From Bacillota bacterium (GTDB taxonomy: Bacteria > Bacillota > Clostridia > Acetivibrionales > DSM-1351), in NCBI GenBank assembly GCA_023436515.1, contig JAEZIV010000224.1:1-7085 (forward strand): a stretch of 7,085 bases of DNA, read 5' to 3'. The stretch's first letter is position 1. Every line of letters starts with the position of its first letter. The notes below the pieces were generated by a model, which made no database searches, was not told where the DNA came from, and saw only the letters and a program-made list of their open reading frames with translations. Made by a program: the position numbers and the translations under genes. Below, piece after piece: positions 6,755 to 7,085 of the stretch.

Positions 6755-7085
6755 TTAAGGTATTATTTCAGTACCTTGCTTCCTTTGACAGGTTTCTCTT
6801 ATAATTATTTTTGTATCATATCTGCTGCTGGTGAAACCTCTTTCATTCCTTTTTATATGTGAAATAAGCTCGGCAACAGTTTTATCAACCATATCATAGA
6901 CCGGTGTGGATACAGTAGATAAGGCGGGCCTTATCAATGATGAAAGGGGTATGTTATCAAATCCAATAATTGATATGTCCTCTGGTACTCTGATATTTTT
7001 TTCTTTAAACAGATCCATAGCTGTTATAGCCATATCATCATTTGATGAAAAAATTGCACTTGGTAGCTTACCTTTTGCTATAAGC
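6755..7085 (-). CDS. LacI/GalR-family transcriptional regulator (C-terminal part, truncated by window edge)
   Basis: Only the last 110 residues lie in the window; the helix-turn-helix and first half of the sugar-binding domain are beyond base 7085. The visible part is the C-terminal subdomain of a LacI/GalR effector-binding domain. It opens with KGKLPSAIFSSNDDMAITA (the usual P-A-I-F-x-x-N-D-x-M-A pattern), then IRVPEDISIIGFDNIPLSS, then LSTVSTPVYDM and IIIRETC near the end. The reading frame is open to the window edge, so the internal ATG at 7031-7033 is not the start. The stop TAA lies 37 bases before the cellobiose phosphorylase gene, with no terminator between them, so the two are probably one transcript. 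By family rule it should bind a sugar and an operator. Cellobiose or a related beta-glucoside as ligand, and its own operon as target, are inferences from position. The promoter and operator are outside the window. Confidence 0.9.
   Translation of the reverse strand, partial: LIAKGKLPSAIFSSNDDMAITAMDLFKEKNIRVPEDISIIGFDNIPLSSLIRPALSTVSTPVYDMVDKTVAELISHIKRNERGFTSSRYDTKIIIRETCQRKQGTEIIP

Noticed and set aside
7031..7033. ATG as the start of a short 92-residue protein at the right edge
   Set aside because: The same frame continues upstream to the window edge with residues typical of the LacI-family fold, so this ATG is internal.

Overview
The window looks like AT-rich, low-GC Gram-positive DNA from a clostridial anaerobe, most likely a cellulose-degrading clostridium of the Ruminiclostridium / Clostridium thermocellum type. 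This rests on strong GAGG-type ribosome binding sites, AT-rich codon use, the pst-phoU-phoP-phoR gene order, and an 811-residue cytoplasmic cellobiose phosphorylase that I recognise as close to the clostridial enzymes. The species is an inference, not a proof.

The left part (1-4012, + strand) is the downstream end of a phosphate module. It holds the C-terminal 181 residues of the phosphate-transport ATPase PstB (its start lies outside the window), then PhoU, the response regulator PhoP/PhoB and the sensor kinase PhoR. PstB is separated from phoU by 188 bases that can form a hairpin. phoU and phoP are only 11 bases apart. phoP and phoR are 84 bases apart, with an inverted repeat, a strong ribosome binding site, a run of nine T and a TTG start. 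The expected logic is that the Pst transporter reports phosphate supply through PhoU to PhoR, and PhoR sets the phosphorylation of PhoP.

The middle (4013-4281) is a 269-base convergent intergenic region. Its last third is a two-tier hairpin with A- and T-rich flanks that reads as a bidirectional terminator. The first 170 bases are visibly richer in GC than their surroundings, and I cannot assign them.

The right part (4282-7085, - strand) is a sugar module: the C-terminal 110 residues of a LacI/GalR-family regulator, followed after 37 bases by a complete GH94 cellobiose phosphorylase. The phosphorylase splits intracellular cellobiose with inorganic phosphate, which gives a possible but untested metabolic reason for the two modules to be neighbours.

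I see no mobile element, CRISPR array, tRNA or rRNA, and no evidence of a new multi-gene system. The observations worth following up are in the non-coding stretches: the phoR leader, the pstB-phoU spacer and the GC-rich convergent spacer.
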